From the NCBI GenBank assembly GCA_002726275.1, contig PBSO01000018.1, forward strand, positions 1 to 47,210: a DNA stretch of 47,210 nucleotides. Reading direction: 5' to 3'. The notes below the pieces were generated by a model. It searched no databases and was not told where the DNA came from. It saw nothing but the letters and a program-made list of their open reading frames with translations. Below are positions 34,813-43,374 of this stretch, one piece after another (positions within the stretch are counted from its first letter, which is position 1; the number at the start of each line of letters is the position of its first letter). Made by a program: the position numbers and the translations under genes. This DNA comes from Methanobacteriota archaeon. Its GTDB lineage: Archaea > Thermoplasmatota > Poseidoniia > Poseidoniales > Thalassarchaeaceae.

Positions 34813-35934
34813 GTGGTCGACCTAGGCGCTTGGGAGCAGCCGGCGGAAAACTCAGTCCCGGCGTTGGTGCATGGAATCAAATTCTCGGACGGTGTTGAGT
34901 TTGACATCAGGATGGATGGTGATGGCGAACTAGTGGTTTATCACGATGAGTTCGTTCCGGGCGAGGGAGGTATTGCTGAGAGGTGCATCGAAAGTTTGTC
35001 AACCAGTGAGTTGAAATCTAAAGGCGTTGTTACTTTCGATGAGCTCCTTTCCAATTCTAATTTTACTGATGCATGGGGGTCGACTGGGAAAACTGTGGAC
35101 ATAGAAATAAAAATTCCCCATCCAGTCACAAAAATAGATACTGATCAATATTTGGAGTCTGTTTTTGATCTCATTAATGAGGGAGTCGGGCCATTAGATC
35201 TCCCTGACAAAACCACCATAGTTTCCAGTTTCTCCCCTAGAATATCCACTGTTGCAAAATCTTCATCCTTCGAAATTCCAGTTACTAGGCTGATGCCGAG
35301 AATCAGATCATGGGGGAGATACTGGAGGATAAAGAGGATAGTAGCGATGCCGCATTTTGCCATGACATCTGTTCCAACCATGGCCAGTAGTTTCAGGGAA
35401 GAGGGAATGGAGTCAATTGGGATGGCTCTTGATTACATCGTCGGATGGACTAGGTTCGTTGGCCCTGGGAAGACTGTCGGGATTCGGGGAAAGGGGCTTC
35501 GAAGACTCCACAAGTCTCTGAGGGGCATGGGGATATTTGTTTGGCCTGCTCCCCTGGGTATCGAGGACGATCTCATTGATGCCGGGGTCTCACTAGTTTC
35601 TGACAATATGAATCCGGACTTGTTTGTCAAGCCCGATGGCAGTGTCAGATGGCCCAGACCGGCCAGTCAGCCATTGGACGATGAATGGAGGGATGCCTTC
35701 ACTTCATCGGATGTTGATGAGTATGGGGACTTGATCAGAGAGGCTAGTTCCTCCCTGCCCGAGTGGAACGAGTTGTCATCGGAAAGGAAATCAGAGATTG
35801 TGGTACAGAGAGGGAGGAGGTCATTCTGGCAGGGTTCAGAGGAAAAATGGAAGAGTGAATCTGAGCTTGGTTTGCCATGGGGGTGCCCTAGAATCATAGG
35901 TCATAGGGGCTCTGGAAAAACGCACGGTGGTTAG
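34813..35934 (+). CDS. Glycerophosphodiester phosphodiesterase-like protein, HRG motif at the C-terminus
   Basis: GDPD enzymes split glycerophosphodiesters into glycerol 3-phosphate and an alcohol. From the GTG at 34813 it has 373 residues; an ATG at 34711 also is in frame but lies on top of the divergent gene's start. A CTTATGG element about 26 nt before 34813 supports the GTG. Family residues present are PAENS, GVEFDIR (Glu29, Asp31), VVYHDE (His44) and VDIEIK. The usual opening HRG is DLG here. The expected IIGHRG instead occurs at the very end (RIIGHRGSGKTHGG, His364). This suggests a circularly permuted barrel or a tail that completes the site. It is followed by citrate synthase 3 bp away, convergent. 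Confidence 0.75.
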   Translation: MVDLGAWEQPAENSVPALVHGIKFSDGVEFDIRMDGDGELVVYHDEFVPGEGGIAERCIESLSTSELKSKGVVTFDELLSNSNFTDAWGSTGKTVDIEIKIPHPVTKIDTDQYLESVFDLINEGVGPLDLPDKTTIVSSFSPRISTVAKSSSFEIPVTRLMPRIRSWGRYWRIKRIVAMPHFAMTSVPTMASSFREEGMESIGMALDYIVGWTRFVGPGKTVGIRGKGLRRLHKSLRGMGIFVWPAPLGIEDDLIDAGVSLVSDNMNPDLFVKPDGSVRWPRPASQPLDDEWRDAFTSSDVDEYGDLIREASSSLPEWNELSSERKSEIVVQRGRRSFWQGSEEKWKSESELGLPWGCPRIIGHRGSGKTHGG

Positions 35935-35937
35935 TTA

Positions 35938-37116
35938 TCAGAGTCTTCTGTGGGGCTGATTCTTTGGTATGTACTTGGGCCTGTAAATCGGAGTTCCCCT
36001 CCCTTCCCTGGCATTTCTCTCATCAAGAATTTGTGCGCAGATACCAGCTACTCTCGCCCATCCAAAGAATGTGGTATAGTAATCCGGTTTCCTGAATCCC
36101 ACCGAGTGAAGCAGCGTGCCGCTACCCAAATCTACGTTTGGATATGGATTGCTAATCTTTGGTATTCTCTCCTTGAGTATCTCCGGGGTTATTTCCCTTA
36201 GCACCTTGACAGTCTTGTATAATTCGTCATCCGGGCAAATCTCTTCGCCAAGACCGATTAGCAACTTTGCCCGAGGGTCCTCGGCCCTCAGGACTCCGTG
36301 CCCGAAACCGTAGATTGGTCTGCGTGCGTCTATTTCCGCGTTCACAAAGTTGGAAACCTCTGCAGGATCCGCAGTTCCAATTCTCTGTACGAATTCAAGA
36401 ACGGACTGGTTGGCCCTTCCATGCAGGGGGCCAGACAGGGCGTTCATTGCACTTGAGAGGGCTGAATATACCGATGCCCTGCCGGATGCCACTGCCTTGC
36501 CGGTGAATGTTGAGAGGTTTCCGCCACCGTGGTCCATGTGGAGTATGAAGAAGAATCTCAGGACTCGTTCCATCTTCCTTGCCTCGTCCCCTTCGATACC
36601 GAGCATGTGTACGAAGTTCTCAACGAGCCCGAGTTCTGGGTTTCGTGGCTTTAGTTGCTCTTTCTTACCACCCCTAAGAAGGAAGACTCTGGCCATCAAC
36701 TCAGGCATTCTCGCGATGAGGTTCATTGAATCGGCACGGGCATCGCCGGTGGCCTCCGCAGTCCCCAGAGCCATAATTCCGATAGCAAGCCAGTCCATCG
36801 GATGACCACTTCCCGGAGTTAGTGACTCGAGAACTCGGAGGGCCCCGGTGGGAAGGGACTCGGCCCTATGGACAAGCTCGGCACGGAATTTTTCCGATTG
36901 CTCGGGAGTGGGCAATTCCTTGTGTATCATCAGGTAGATTACGTCCTCTTCCTCCAAATCTACGAGGTCGGCAACTGGGTAACCCACATAGTGTACCCCT
37001 TCCAATGGATCAACGTAAGAGGTCTGGCATGTGCCCACTGGAATACCCCTAAGGCCGGTGTCTAGATGGGCCTCTGTTATGTTGAATAAGGAGTCTTCAT
37101 CAGACAATTGTATCAC
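35938..37116 (-). CDS. gltA: Citrate synthase, type I (mitochondrial-like) motifs
   Basis: Condenses acetyl-CoA with oxaloacetate. 392 residues. Active-site motifs are ILHMDHGGGNLSTFT, GPLHGRANQSV (catalytic His), YGFGHGVLRAEDPRA (second His) and NPYPNVDLGSG with the arginine region after it. The spelling GPLHGxANQ and GHxVLRxxDPR resembles mitochondrial and some bacterial type I enzymes rather than the shorter archaeal-bacterial form. The start is GTG at 37116. It ends 3 bp from the GDPD-like gene. With sucCD it supports a TCA cycle. Confidence 0.94.
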   Translation of the reverse strand: MIQLSDEDSLFNITEAHLDTGLRGIPVGTCQTSYVDPLEGVHYVGYPVADLVDLEEEDVIYLMIHKELPTPEQSEKFRAELVHRAESLPTGALRVLESLTPGSGHPMDWLAIGIMALGTAEATGDARADSMNLIARMPELMARVFLLRGGKKEQLKPRNPELGLVENFVHMLGIEGDEARKMERVLRFFFILHMDHGGGNLSTFTGKAVASGRASVYSALSSAMNALSGPLHGRANQSVLEFVQRIGTADPAEVSNFVNAEIDARRPIYGFGHGVLRAEDPRAKLLIGLGEEICPDDELYKTVKVLREITPEILKERIPKISNPYPNVDLGSGTLLHSVGFRKPDYYTTFFGWARVAGICAQILDERNAREGRGTPIYRPKYIPKNQPHRRL

Positions 37117-37271
37117 CCGGGCTCATTGGAAAGGGGTGTGTTTCATAACCCCTCCGTATGACGGGTTTCCATTGTAATGAATGCGATATAATTCCCCATT
37201 ATTGAGAAAATAAGCCGAAAAATCTGGCCTTACAGCTTTTTCTTTGCACCCCAACGGTCATAGTTAGGACA

Positions 37272-37910
37272 TTGGGCGCGGAAGCCGTGACATCTTGGCG
37301 GGAGGAGGTCGAATTGCTCGATTCCGAGCATAGGCACATGCTTGCAGGAGGGACTTTGAGTAATTTCTTCCTTAGAGGCTCCCTTACTGGTGGGCATCCC
37401 GTTTTCGTCGGGGGATTCTATGGAACAATGATTGGAGTGGCGATGATGCTTCCATTCGCATATAATGGCGTGATTAATGGAAGTCACGAAGTTTCGCATG
37501 TTGCCAGAGATTGGGGATTTCAAACTCTGATTGTAATTTCTATGACCTCATTCTTGGGGGGCTTCTCATCAATTATTTCATCCATGGTAAAGAGGCCACC
37601 AACTCGATTGGAGAACAAAAGGAAGTTCATCTTCCCTCTTCCATTTTTGGGTCTCGTTGCAATTTCTGTGAGCATGATCTTTGAGGATTCTGCCCCATTT
37701 CTGCAGTGGCTTGGATGGGGACTATTGATTCTACCCGGACCGCTGTGGATTCACCTCTCCTATGCCCCTAGATGGAGGATTCTTGACAGGATTGACAGGG
37801 GCATGGAGCCATTTGAGGGGATGGGTGTGACAATTTACGGAACCTTGGATGAGAATAGTGAAGAATCGGACTCAGAGCTAGAAGAAGTGGTGGAAGTAGT
37901 TAATCGCTAA
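37272..37910 (+). CDS. Uncharacterised four-helix membrane protein
   Basis: Up to 212 residues; I do not recognise the family. A charged N-terminus (WREEVELLDSEHRHM) is followed by about four hydrophobic segments, at roughly 48-65, 85-105, 120-138 and 143-160. The tail is acidic (DENSEESDSELEEVVEVV). The frame opens with TTG at 37272; a GTG at 37287 (MTSWREE) is an alternative. The 155-bp upstream spacer to citrate synthase holds no other gene and is AT-rich at 37170-37250. The end overlaps the convergent thioesterase gene by 11 bp. Confidence 0.65.
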   Translation: MGAEAVTSWREEVELLDSEHRHMLAGGTLSNFFLRGSLTGGHPVFVGGFYGTMIGVAMMLPFAYNGVINGSHEVSHVARDWGFQTLIVISMTSFLGGFSSIISSMVKRPPTRLENKRKFIFPLPFLGLVAISVSMIFEDSAPFLQWLGWGLLILPGPLWIHLSYAPRWRILDRIDRGMEPFEGMGVTIYGTLDENSEESDSELEEVVEVVNR

Positions 37911-38361
37911 TTTTTCCGCCTTCGAAATCAATGATGGAATTCCTTAGTTCATCGGGAATTGGGATTGGTTTTCCCGTGTTGTAATCAACAAGCACGCCGA
38001 CGACCTTCCCTATGGCTGCAACTTCCCCTTCTTTACCTAGGCTGGATATCTGGTACACCATGTCGAAAGAAGAGTTTCCGATTCGAGAGACAGAAGTCCG
38101 TACCTTGACGACATCAGGGTAGACTATTGGGAATTTGTAGTCAACTTCTATTCTAGCGAGTATGGGGCCAATATTCGAATTCTCGTATATTTCCATCATA
38201 CCTACCTTGGAGAAATACATCATTCTAGCAGTCTCCATCCATGTGGCGAAAACGGAGTGGTTGACGTGACCCAGCGCATCCATGTCACCCCAGTTTACTG
38301 TAATGTCTGTTGAAACAGTAAACTCACTTGGATCAGGAGAATCTATCATATCGGCAGTCAC
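37900..38361 (-). CDS. Acyl-CoA thioesterase, 4-hydroxybenzoyl-CoA thioesterase (hotdog) family
   Basis: 153 residues, one hotdog domain. The active-site helix region WGDMDALGHVNHSVFATWME has the conserved aspartate and DxxGHVNN-like motif of YbgC/4HBT enzymes. ARIEVDYKFPIVYPDVVKVRTSV and VLVDYNTGKPIPIPDELRN complete the fold. It hydrolyses acyl-CoA thioesters in the cytoplasm; chain preference unknown. It follows the alpha-oxoamine synthase by 8 bp, so the two are probably one transcript. Since the synthase consumes or releases acyl-CoA, a metabolic link is plausible. Confidence 0.88.
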   Translation of the reverse strand: MTADMIDSPDPSEFTVSTDITVNWGDMDALGHVNHSVFATWMETARMMYFSKVGMMEIYENSNIGPILARIEVDYKFPIVYPDVVKVRTSVSRIGNSSFDMVYQISSLGKEGEVAAIGKVVGVLVDYNTGKPIPIPDELRNSIIDFEGGKISD

Positions 38362-38369
38362 AATATCAC

Positions 38370-39548
38370 CTACAACAGGCCCAACTTTCGGCCACTCAAT
38401 TCGAAGGCCGAGAGTACGATGTCGAGGTCTTCTCTCGATAGTCCCGAGGACATCTGTGTCCTAACTCTCGCCTTATCTCTTGAAACCATTGGGAAGACGA
38501 TTGCGCCGACAAGTACTCCCTGTTTCTTCAGGCTGTTGGAAAGTTCCTGGGCGATTCTGCTTTCTCCGCACATCACGGGTATTATCGGAGTCTCGGAGTT
38601 TCCTGTGTCAAAACCCATTGAATTCAGTTGCCCTCTGAAGTAATCGGTGTTTTCCCATAGCCTTGAGACATGCTCTGGCTCTTCCATGAGGACTTCCACG
38701 GCCGCTTTCTGTGCAGCGGCGACACCAGGGGGCTGGCTTCCCGAGAGGAGCCAGGAGCGGCTATGGTTGAGTGCGTGAGTTCTTACTTGCTCGGAGCCGG
38801 CTAGAATCCCCCCCTGTACCCCCATTGCCTTGGAGTATGATCCTATTTCAAAATCCACTCTTCCTTGGAGTCCAAAATGAGCCACTATCCCCTTTCCTCC
38901 GCCCAAGACTCCTTCTCCATGGCAGTCATCTACGAATACCATCGCATCATTCTCCTCGGCTATTTTTGTTATTTCGTCAAGGGGCGCTATATCTCCGTCC
39001 ATGCTGAAGACGCCGTCGGTAATGATGAGTTTCCTATCCGCGTCCTTATTCTCTTGCAGTACTCTCTCCAATGCTCCAACGTCATTGTGCTGGTAAACTG
39101 CTCGTGAGGCCTTGGTGAGGCGCACACCGTCGATTATTGATCCATGATTCAATTCGTCTGAGATAATTAGGTCTTCTTTGCCCCTGACCAATGTTGGTAT
39201 TAGGCCGACATTTGCAGTGTATCCTGCTGAGTAAATTAGTGCTGACTCGACTCCTTTGAATTTAGCTGCTGCCCTCTCGGCCTCTATGTGGATATCCAGA
39301 GTTCCGGCGATCGCCCTTACTGATCCGGATCCGGCCCCATACTTCCGCGTAGCTTCTATAGCGGCCTGAACGACCTTCGGGTGAGTGGTCAGATTGAGGT
39401 AGTTATTGGCCGAGAGCATTATGGTCTCCTTTCCATCGACTATGCACCTCGGCTCACTGGCAGACTCGAGCGTTGGAGGGTTCCAATCGAGGCCTTGTGA
39501 ACGTAGCTCCTCGTACCTCTTCCCCATCCACGACAAGTCGGCTGCCAT
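38370..39548 (-). CDS. kbl: Alpha-oxoamine synthase, probably glycine C-acetyltransferase (2-amino-3-ketobutyrate CoA ligase)
   Basis: PLP enzymes of this family condense an amino acid with an acyl-CoA. ATG at 39548 gives 392 residues, the size of Kbl; the frame upstream is a shadow. Features are LSANNYLNLTTHPKVVQAA, GAGSGSVRAIAGTLDIHIEAE across two strands, FVDDCHGEGVLG (PLP-binding Asp) and GSYSKAMGVQGG with the Schiff-base lysine. FSMDGDIAPLDEI is well kept. Kbl, BioF and serine palmitoyltransferase are similar; the length and N-terminus favour Kbl, but no threonine dehydrogenase is next door. The start faces the PqqB-like gene across 75 bp. Confidence 0.85.
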   Translation of the reverse strand: MAADLSWMGKRYEELRSQGLDWNPPTLESASEPRCIVDGKETIMLSANNYLNLTTHPKVVQAAIEATRKYGAGSGSVRAIAGTLDIHIEAERAAAKFKGVESALIYSAGYTANVGLIPTLVRGKEDLIISDELNHGSIIDGVRLTKASRAVYQHNDVGALERVLQENKDADRKLIITDGVFSMDGDIAPLDEITKIAEENDAMVFVDDCHGEGVLGGGKGIVAHFGLQGRVDFEIGSYSKAMGVQGGILAGSEQVRTHALNHSRSWLLSGSQPPGVAAAQKAAVEVLMEEPEHVSRLWENTDYFRGQLNSMGFDTGNSETPIIPVMCGESRIAQELSNSLKKQGVLVGAIVFPMVSRDKARVRTQMSSGLSREDLDIVLSAFELSGRKLGLL

Positions 39549-39623
39549 GACTCCCAAGTGGAGGCGGGGTTCATTGCTCCATCGGAGCGAGTGTTTCATG
39601 TCCATGGGGCCACTCGGGGAATT

Positions 39624-40508
39624 ATGGCGGGCACTGGCACCCGGGCAATTATTCTGGGAACGGCACAGGATGGCGGCTTCCCCCAACCGGGTTGCAAACT
39701 ACCTTGCTGCCAGAGAGCTCGATCGGTGGAGGGGATTTCCAGAACCCCAGTGGCCCTTGGGATAGTTGGTTCAGATGGATCTTCGCATATCATCGAGGTT
39801 GGGAGGCACATAGGCGAGCAGTTGGAGATTTGGGATAAGGCGGTTGGTTTCGAGTGGCCGTTGAGTAGTGCTAGCCTCACTCATGCTCACCTTGGACACA
39901 CTGATGGCTTGAGACTACTGGGAAGAGAGGCCATAGGAAGCCATGGAATTATTCTGCATTGTAGTAAGTCGATGTTGTCCCTCATCGATGAGAACCCTAC
40001 TTGGCGGATTTTGGTAGAGCAAGGAGTACTAGTCCCGAAACAGTGGGAGGGAATGGTGCCATTTGAGCCGACTCCTGGTTGTGGTTTCACCATAACCCCC
40101 ATTCCTGTGATTCACAGGGCGGAATTGTCGGACAATCATGCGATTCTTGTCAGTGGAGGTGAGTCAAGGCTCCTTTTCATGCCTGATCAGGACTCATGGG
40201 AGGCTACATTGGAGGGGGCGACAATCAGGGATTGGCTAACTTCTCTGGATGTCGATTATGCTCTGATTGACGGAACATTCTGGGACTCTTCTGAATTATC
40301 AGGCAGGGACATGTCAGAAATTCCACATCCTACGGTCTGTGAGTCCATTGAGTTACTTGGGAAAAAGGAGTCGGGGGATCCTGATATTGCATTTTTTCAC
40401 CTAAACCACACAAACCCACTAAACGACAGGGACAGTGAAGAGTTTCTTACAATTGGAAGAATGGGTTGGAGAGTCGGCGAACCTGGTGAAGTGTACGACC
40501 TTGGATGA
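39624..40508 (+). CDS. PqqB-like metallo-beta-lactamase-fold protein
   Basis: 294 residues from the ATG at 39624; the frame back to 39558 lies in the promoter region. The opening ILGTAQDGGFPQPGCKLPCC closely follows PqqB (LGTAAGGGxPQxxCxC). The metal site region is SLTHAHLGHTDGLRLLGRE and later RAELSDNHAIL, LLFMPDQDSW and FFHLNHTNPLND. PqqB acts in pyrroloquinoline quinone synthesis in bacteria, oxidising a tyrosine-derived residue. The other pqq genes are not seen here, so this may be a stand-alone homologue (such proteins also include phosphodiesterase-like enzymes). The motif match is good; the function is open. Confidence 0.82.
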   Translation: MAGTGTRAIILGTAQDGGFPQPGCKLPCCQRARSVEGISRTPVALGIVGSDGSSHIIEVGRHIGEQLEIWDKAVGFEWPLSSASLTHAHLGHTDGLRLLGREAIGSHGIILHCSKSMLSLIDENPTWRILVEQGVLVPKQWEGMVPFEPTPGCGFTITPIPVIHRAELSDNHAILVSGGESRLLFMPDQDSWEATLEGATIRDWLTSLDVDYALIDGTFWDSSELSGRDMSEIPHPTVCESIELLGKKESGDPDIAFFHLNHTNPLNDRDSEEFLTIGRMGWRVGEPGEVYDLG

Positions 40509-40545
40509 TGAGGAACCTTATCAATAAGTCTCATGAGGGCCGGAC

Positions 40546-40989
40546 ATGCTTCTGTCAGGAGTGGTTTCGAGTGGGCTTGGGAGAGCGCATGTTTTCATGG
40601 CACAGCCGCATTACCAAGAGCAATTCAAGATCGTGCTAGGAGCGAGTGCATGGCCCGGAACATTGAATGTGGACTTGGATATGGACAGTATTTCCAGTTA
40701 TAGAAAACTCAGGATTATTTCTGGACTTGAAGATGGTGACAAGGATGCGTCGATTACGGCGACGAGAATAATGGGTTTCGAAAGGGATGGTCGATCCTTT
40801 GGGGGCGCTACTGCATTCGTAGCGGAAATATCATTGAATGGTGAAACATGGGTTGATTGTGCGGTTCTAATCCCGGACCTGACTCGACACACAGAAACCG
40901 CTGAAGTGATATCCAAATCATTCCTCAGAGAGAGCATTCCATGTGGAGACGGGGATTCGGTGAGCATCAGAATAGGCCGTACTGATTGA
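40546..40989 (+). CDS. ribK: CTP-dependent riboflavin kinase, archaeal RibK (DUF120)
   Basis: Phosphorylates riboflavin to FMN using CTP, an archaea-specific enzyme. 147 residues. LSGVVSSGLGRAHVFMAQPH, YQEQFKIVLG and WPGTLNVDLD reproduce the family's nucleotide- and flavin-binding opening (GxVxSGxGxG...PGTLNV). The C-terminal CAVLIPDLTRHTETAEVI and SFLRESIPCGDGDSV close the cradle-loop barrel. The last 23 bp overlap truA convergently. It lies 37 nt after the PqqB-like gene and may be co-transcribed. Confidence 0.9.
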   Translation: MLLSGVVSSGLGRAHVFMAQPHYQEQFKIVLGASAWPGTLNVDLDMDSISSYRKLRIISGLEDGDKDASITATRIMGFERDGRSFGGATAFVAEISLNGETWVDCAVLIPDLTRHTETAEVISKSFLRESIPCGDGDSVSIRIGRTD

Positions 40990-41848
40990 TCCACTCCGTG
41001 TGTATCATTGATGCCATCTCTAGTTTGCATAGTCCCGTCCATATATCATGCTCTCTGAGTCCTTGTGGGGGATTTGAGAAGTTGCTAGTGTCAGGAGTCG
41101 AATATAGGCCCATTCCATCAAGGAGGTCGTGTTCTATCTCCCAAAGAACCAGACCTTCAGGGGGGTCCATTCCCAGATCAACGGGATTATGCGGATTATT
41201 GAGTGCGCCTTCCAATTCATCCAGCCCTATTTCTCCAGAAATGACCCCTGTAACAGCTGATGACATCCTCCTAACCTGGTTCCACAAGAATGACTGGGCG
41301 CAAACCATTATTCCGATTGGTCTTCCCTCTGAGTTAATCCATGGCTCACACACGTCTACTGTTCTCCCAGTATCCCTTCCTTCCTCCACCCTGCATAGAT
41401 TTGCAAAATCGTGATCCCCCTCCAATACTGAACATGCGCTTTGTAGGGAGTCCAAATCAATCTCAATAGGCCAACGTCTGGAAATCTCTGAGCGATAGTA
41501 GTATTTTCTGGAAACGACGGGCCTACTCGGGGACCACACAGGCACCCTTCTCGCCCCCCATGCAACTACATCTTCCGGGAGATGGTCATTTAGAGCCCTC
41601 AGAATTCTTGTGTCATCGATTGACCTTGAAACTGCTTCGGGGAGGTCGATTCTTGCCAGATTCATCCTAACGCTTACCCCTGCATCTGTCCTACTGGACA
41701 TACGCAAGCAACCTTCTGTCCACCAACCGATTTTCCTGAGTGCATCCGATATGGCCCCCTGTACGGTTCTCACATTGGGTTGTATTTGGGAGCCGTGGAA
41801 GGTGTCTCCCCTATACCCGATAGCGACCAGGAATCGGTCGCTGTCCAA
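40967..41848 (-). CDS. truA: tRNA pseudouridine synthase TruA
   Basis: Makes pseudouridine at tRNA positions 38-40. 293 residues. It has the catalytic SSRTDAGVS with Asp55, GYRGDTFHGSQIQPNVRTVQG at the start (in two parts), SRKYYYRSEI, GDHDFANLC and QSFLWNQVRRMSSAV, all diagnostic. The ATG at 41848 is 9 bp after the stop of the TPR gene, so both form one unit. It overlaps ribK by 23 bp at the 3' end. Confidence 0.94.
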   Translation of the reverse strand: MDSDRFLVAIGYRGDTFHGSQIQPNVRTVQGAISDALRKIGWWTEGCLRMSSRTDAGVSVRMNLARIDLPEAVSRSIDDTRILRALNDHLPEDVVAWGARRVPVWSPSRPVVSRKYYYRSEISRRWPIEIDLDSLQSACSVLEGDHDFANLCRVEEGRDTGRTVDVCEPWINSEGRPIGIMVCAQSFLWNQVRRMSSAVTGVISGEIGLDELEGALNNPHNPVDLGMDPPEGLVLWEIEHDLLDGMGLYSTPDTSNFSNPPQGLREHDIWTGLCKLEMASMIHTEWINQYGLF

Positions 41849-41857
41849 ATTATCCCC

Positions 41858-42412
41858 TCACTCCTCGGTAAGGAGGTACTCCAACGCTTCATCCACCGAG
41901 GAGAAACCTAGACCGAGAATTGAGAACTCCAGAGCAACTGGGATGAATTGTCTCGCATTCGGGTTACTTCTGTCGTAATTTGTCTTCATATCGACCAACT
42001 CGATTAGGGTCTTAGCGGCCTCGTATAGGTGGAAAGAAACGTCTACATCCTCCAGTTCGTCCCCAAGGGCCTTGAGTTTCCTAAACTCACGAACGGCCAT
42101 GGGAATTCTATCGAACGTTAGCAATGCTCCCGCGTAAGACGCGAGATAATCCGGATTCTTTGGATCCATTGACGAGGCCTTTCTGAAGTAAGCTGCTATC
42201 TGCCCCTCGTTGATTCTGTCATTTCCCTTATCATCCAGGTTTCCATTCTCTTGGACCTCGAATAGTGCGGCTTCAGCCCATCCATGGAACCCTGCGGGAT
42301 CCGATGGATGGTCCTTGGAGTACGCATCAAAAATGTCCATTGCGCCCATGAAGTCTCCTTTCGTTATCATCTGAGCGGCTTGGGTAATCGTTTCTTCGTC
42401 GGTCATTGACAT
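41858..42412 (-). CDS. TPR-like repeat protein
   Basis: 184 residues, acidic, no membrane segments. Helix pairs fit tetratricopeptide repeats: GDFMGAMDIFDAYSKDHPSD and AAYFRKASSMDPKNPDYLAS, then PMAVREFRKLKALGDE. Such proteins act as scaffolds. ATG at 42412 (or 42406). It is upstream of truA in the same direction by 9 bp. No enzyme motif is visible. Confidence 0.75.
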   Translation of the reverse strand: MSMTDEETITQAAQMITKGDFMGAMDIFDAYSKDHPSDPAGFHGWAEAALFEVQENGNLDDKGNDRINEGQIAAYFRKASSMDPKNPDYLASYAGALLTFDRIPMAVREFRKLKALGDELEDVDVSFHLYEAAKTLIELVDMKTNYDRSNPNARQFIPVALEFSILGLGFSSVDEALEYLLTEE

Positions 42413-42464
42413 CCCTCTGGGAGCGTATCGGAAGTAATTGGGTTATGAACGGTGCGGATGGGGC

Positions 42465-43364
42465 CTATCTATCATCCATTAGCTCGTTGATTAGTCTGTA
42501 GACCTCCATAGGGTCGTTGATCGCATAAAGGCATGAGCTTGGGTCGTCGGGGAAATCGCCCCTTGTCCTCTGAGTGAAAATCCACCCAGTCAGAAATCCG
42601 AACAGTCCCGGCCTATCGGGATTTTCCAGGCTAGTGACTTGCATTTGGTCGTCCCTCACCCCTCCATCAGTAATTAGGTGTAAACTGCCAAAACCCAACA
42701 TCTTGCCGATAATCGGAGGATCTACTTTCAGATTCTCTACCTTGTCATATGGAATCCCGACGGAGCTTGTGTCGAAATACAGGAACTTCTTCCTGATGTG
42801 GACCCTCCTATCGGTGATGGCATATTGAAATGAGTTGCGATAATGAGTAGTCATCCCTATGGCGAACGAAGATGAGAGGATTCCCAGCAGTGGATAATAC
42901 CAATCCAGCCACATTGGGGTGTCTGGTACGTTGTCGAGAAAGTTCCCGAGTATCTTGCCTGACCAGTCGAGTAAAACAATAATGAATGGAATGGAGCCAT
43001 TTAGAACTAGCCACGATGTTGTCCAGCCACCGGAAGTTGAAACATTCAGATAGTGATTGATCTTGGCGATAATCATCATCACGATGACGAAACCGAAGAC
43101 TCCCGAAATATCCAGAATGACCTTGGCGAGGCCCACTACGAGATTCAGGTTGCCCTCACCGTCCACGTCCTCGAACTTCGCGGCCCAGAAGAAAACCAGG
43201 TGCACGAGAAGGACCAACACTGCTAGGAGGTATCTGCCTAGCATGGACATGGCAGATGGGCCTCCAGACCATATCGGAGTCTCTGAGTCGGTAATCTCGG
43301 TGAATCTAGAGCGTACTTCCTCAGCATCTACATTTTGTCTGTATTTATTTACGATATCATTCAT
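42465..43364 (-). CDS. Membrane protein with bacterial-type PH domain (bPH2/YdbT-like)
   Basis: 299 residues from ATG 43364, which has GAGGCG upstream and sits 10 bp after the previous gene; a longer frame to 43433 would overlap that gene. The protein has about five hydrophobic segments (about residues 45-200). The C-terminal bPH2 domain reads YAITDRRVHIRKKFLYFDTS, SVGIPYDKVENLKVDPP and GKMLGFGSLHLIT, the standard pattern. Function of these domains in prokaryotes is poorly known. It is third in a run of four genes reading leftward from the ABC-2 transporter. Confidence 0.78.
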   Translation of the reverse strand: MNDIVNKYRQNVDAEEVRSRFTEITDSETPIWSGGPSAMSMLGRYLLAVLVLLVHLVFFWAAKFEDVDGEGNLNLVVGLAKVILDISGVFGFVIVMMIIAKINHYLNVSTSGGWTTSWLVLNGSIPFIIVLLDWSGKILGNFLDNVPDTPMWLDWYYPLLGILSSSFAIGMTTHYRNSFQYAITDRRVHIRKKFLYFDTSSVGIPYDKVENLKVDPPIIGKMLGFGSLHLITDGGVRDDQMQVTSLENPDRPGLFGFLTGWIFTQRTRGDFPDDPSSCLYAINDPMEVYRLINELMDDR

Positions 43365-43374
43365 TATTTCGCCT

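Noticed and set aside
35893-35934. Remnant of a second, tandem GDPD gene after the first
   Set aside because: The HRG-containing tail is in the same frame, ends in a stop and is followed at once by the citrate synthase gene, so no second domain exists.
39549-39686. N-terminal extension of the alpha-oxoamine synthase
   Set aside because: It crosses the divergent promoter region and the PqqB-like start; the family N-terminus begins at 39548.
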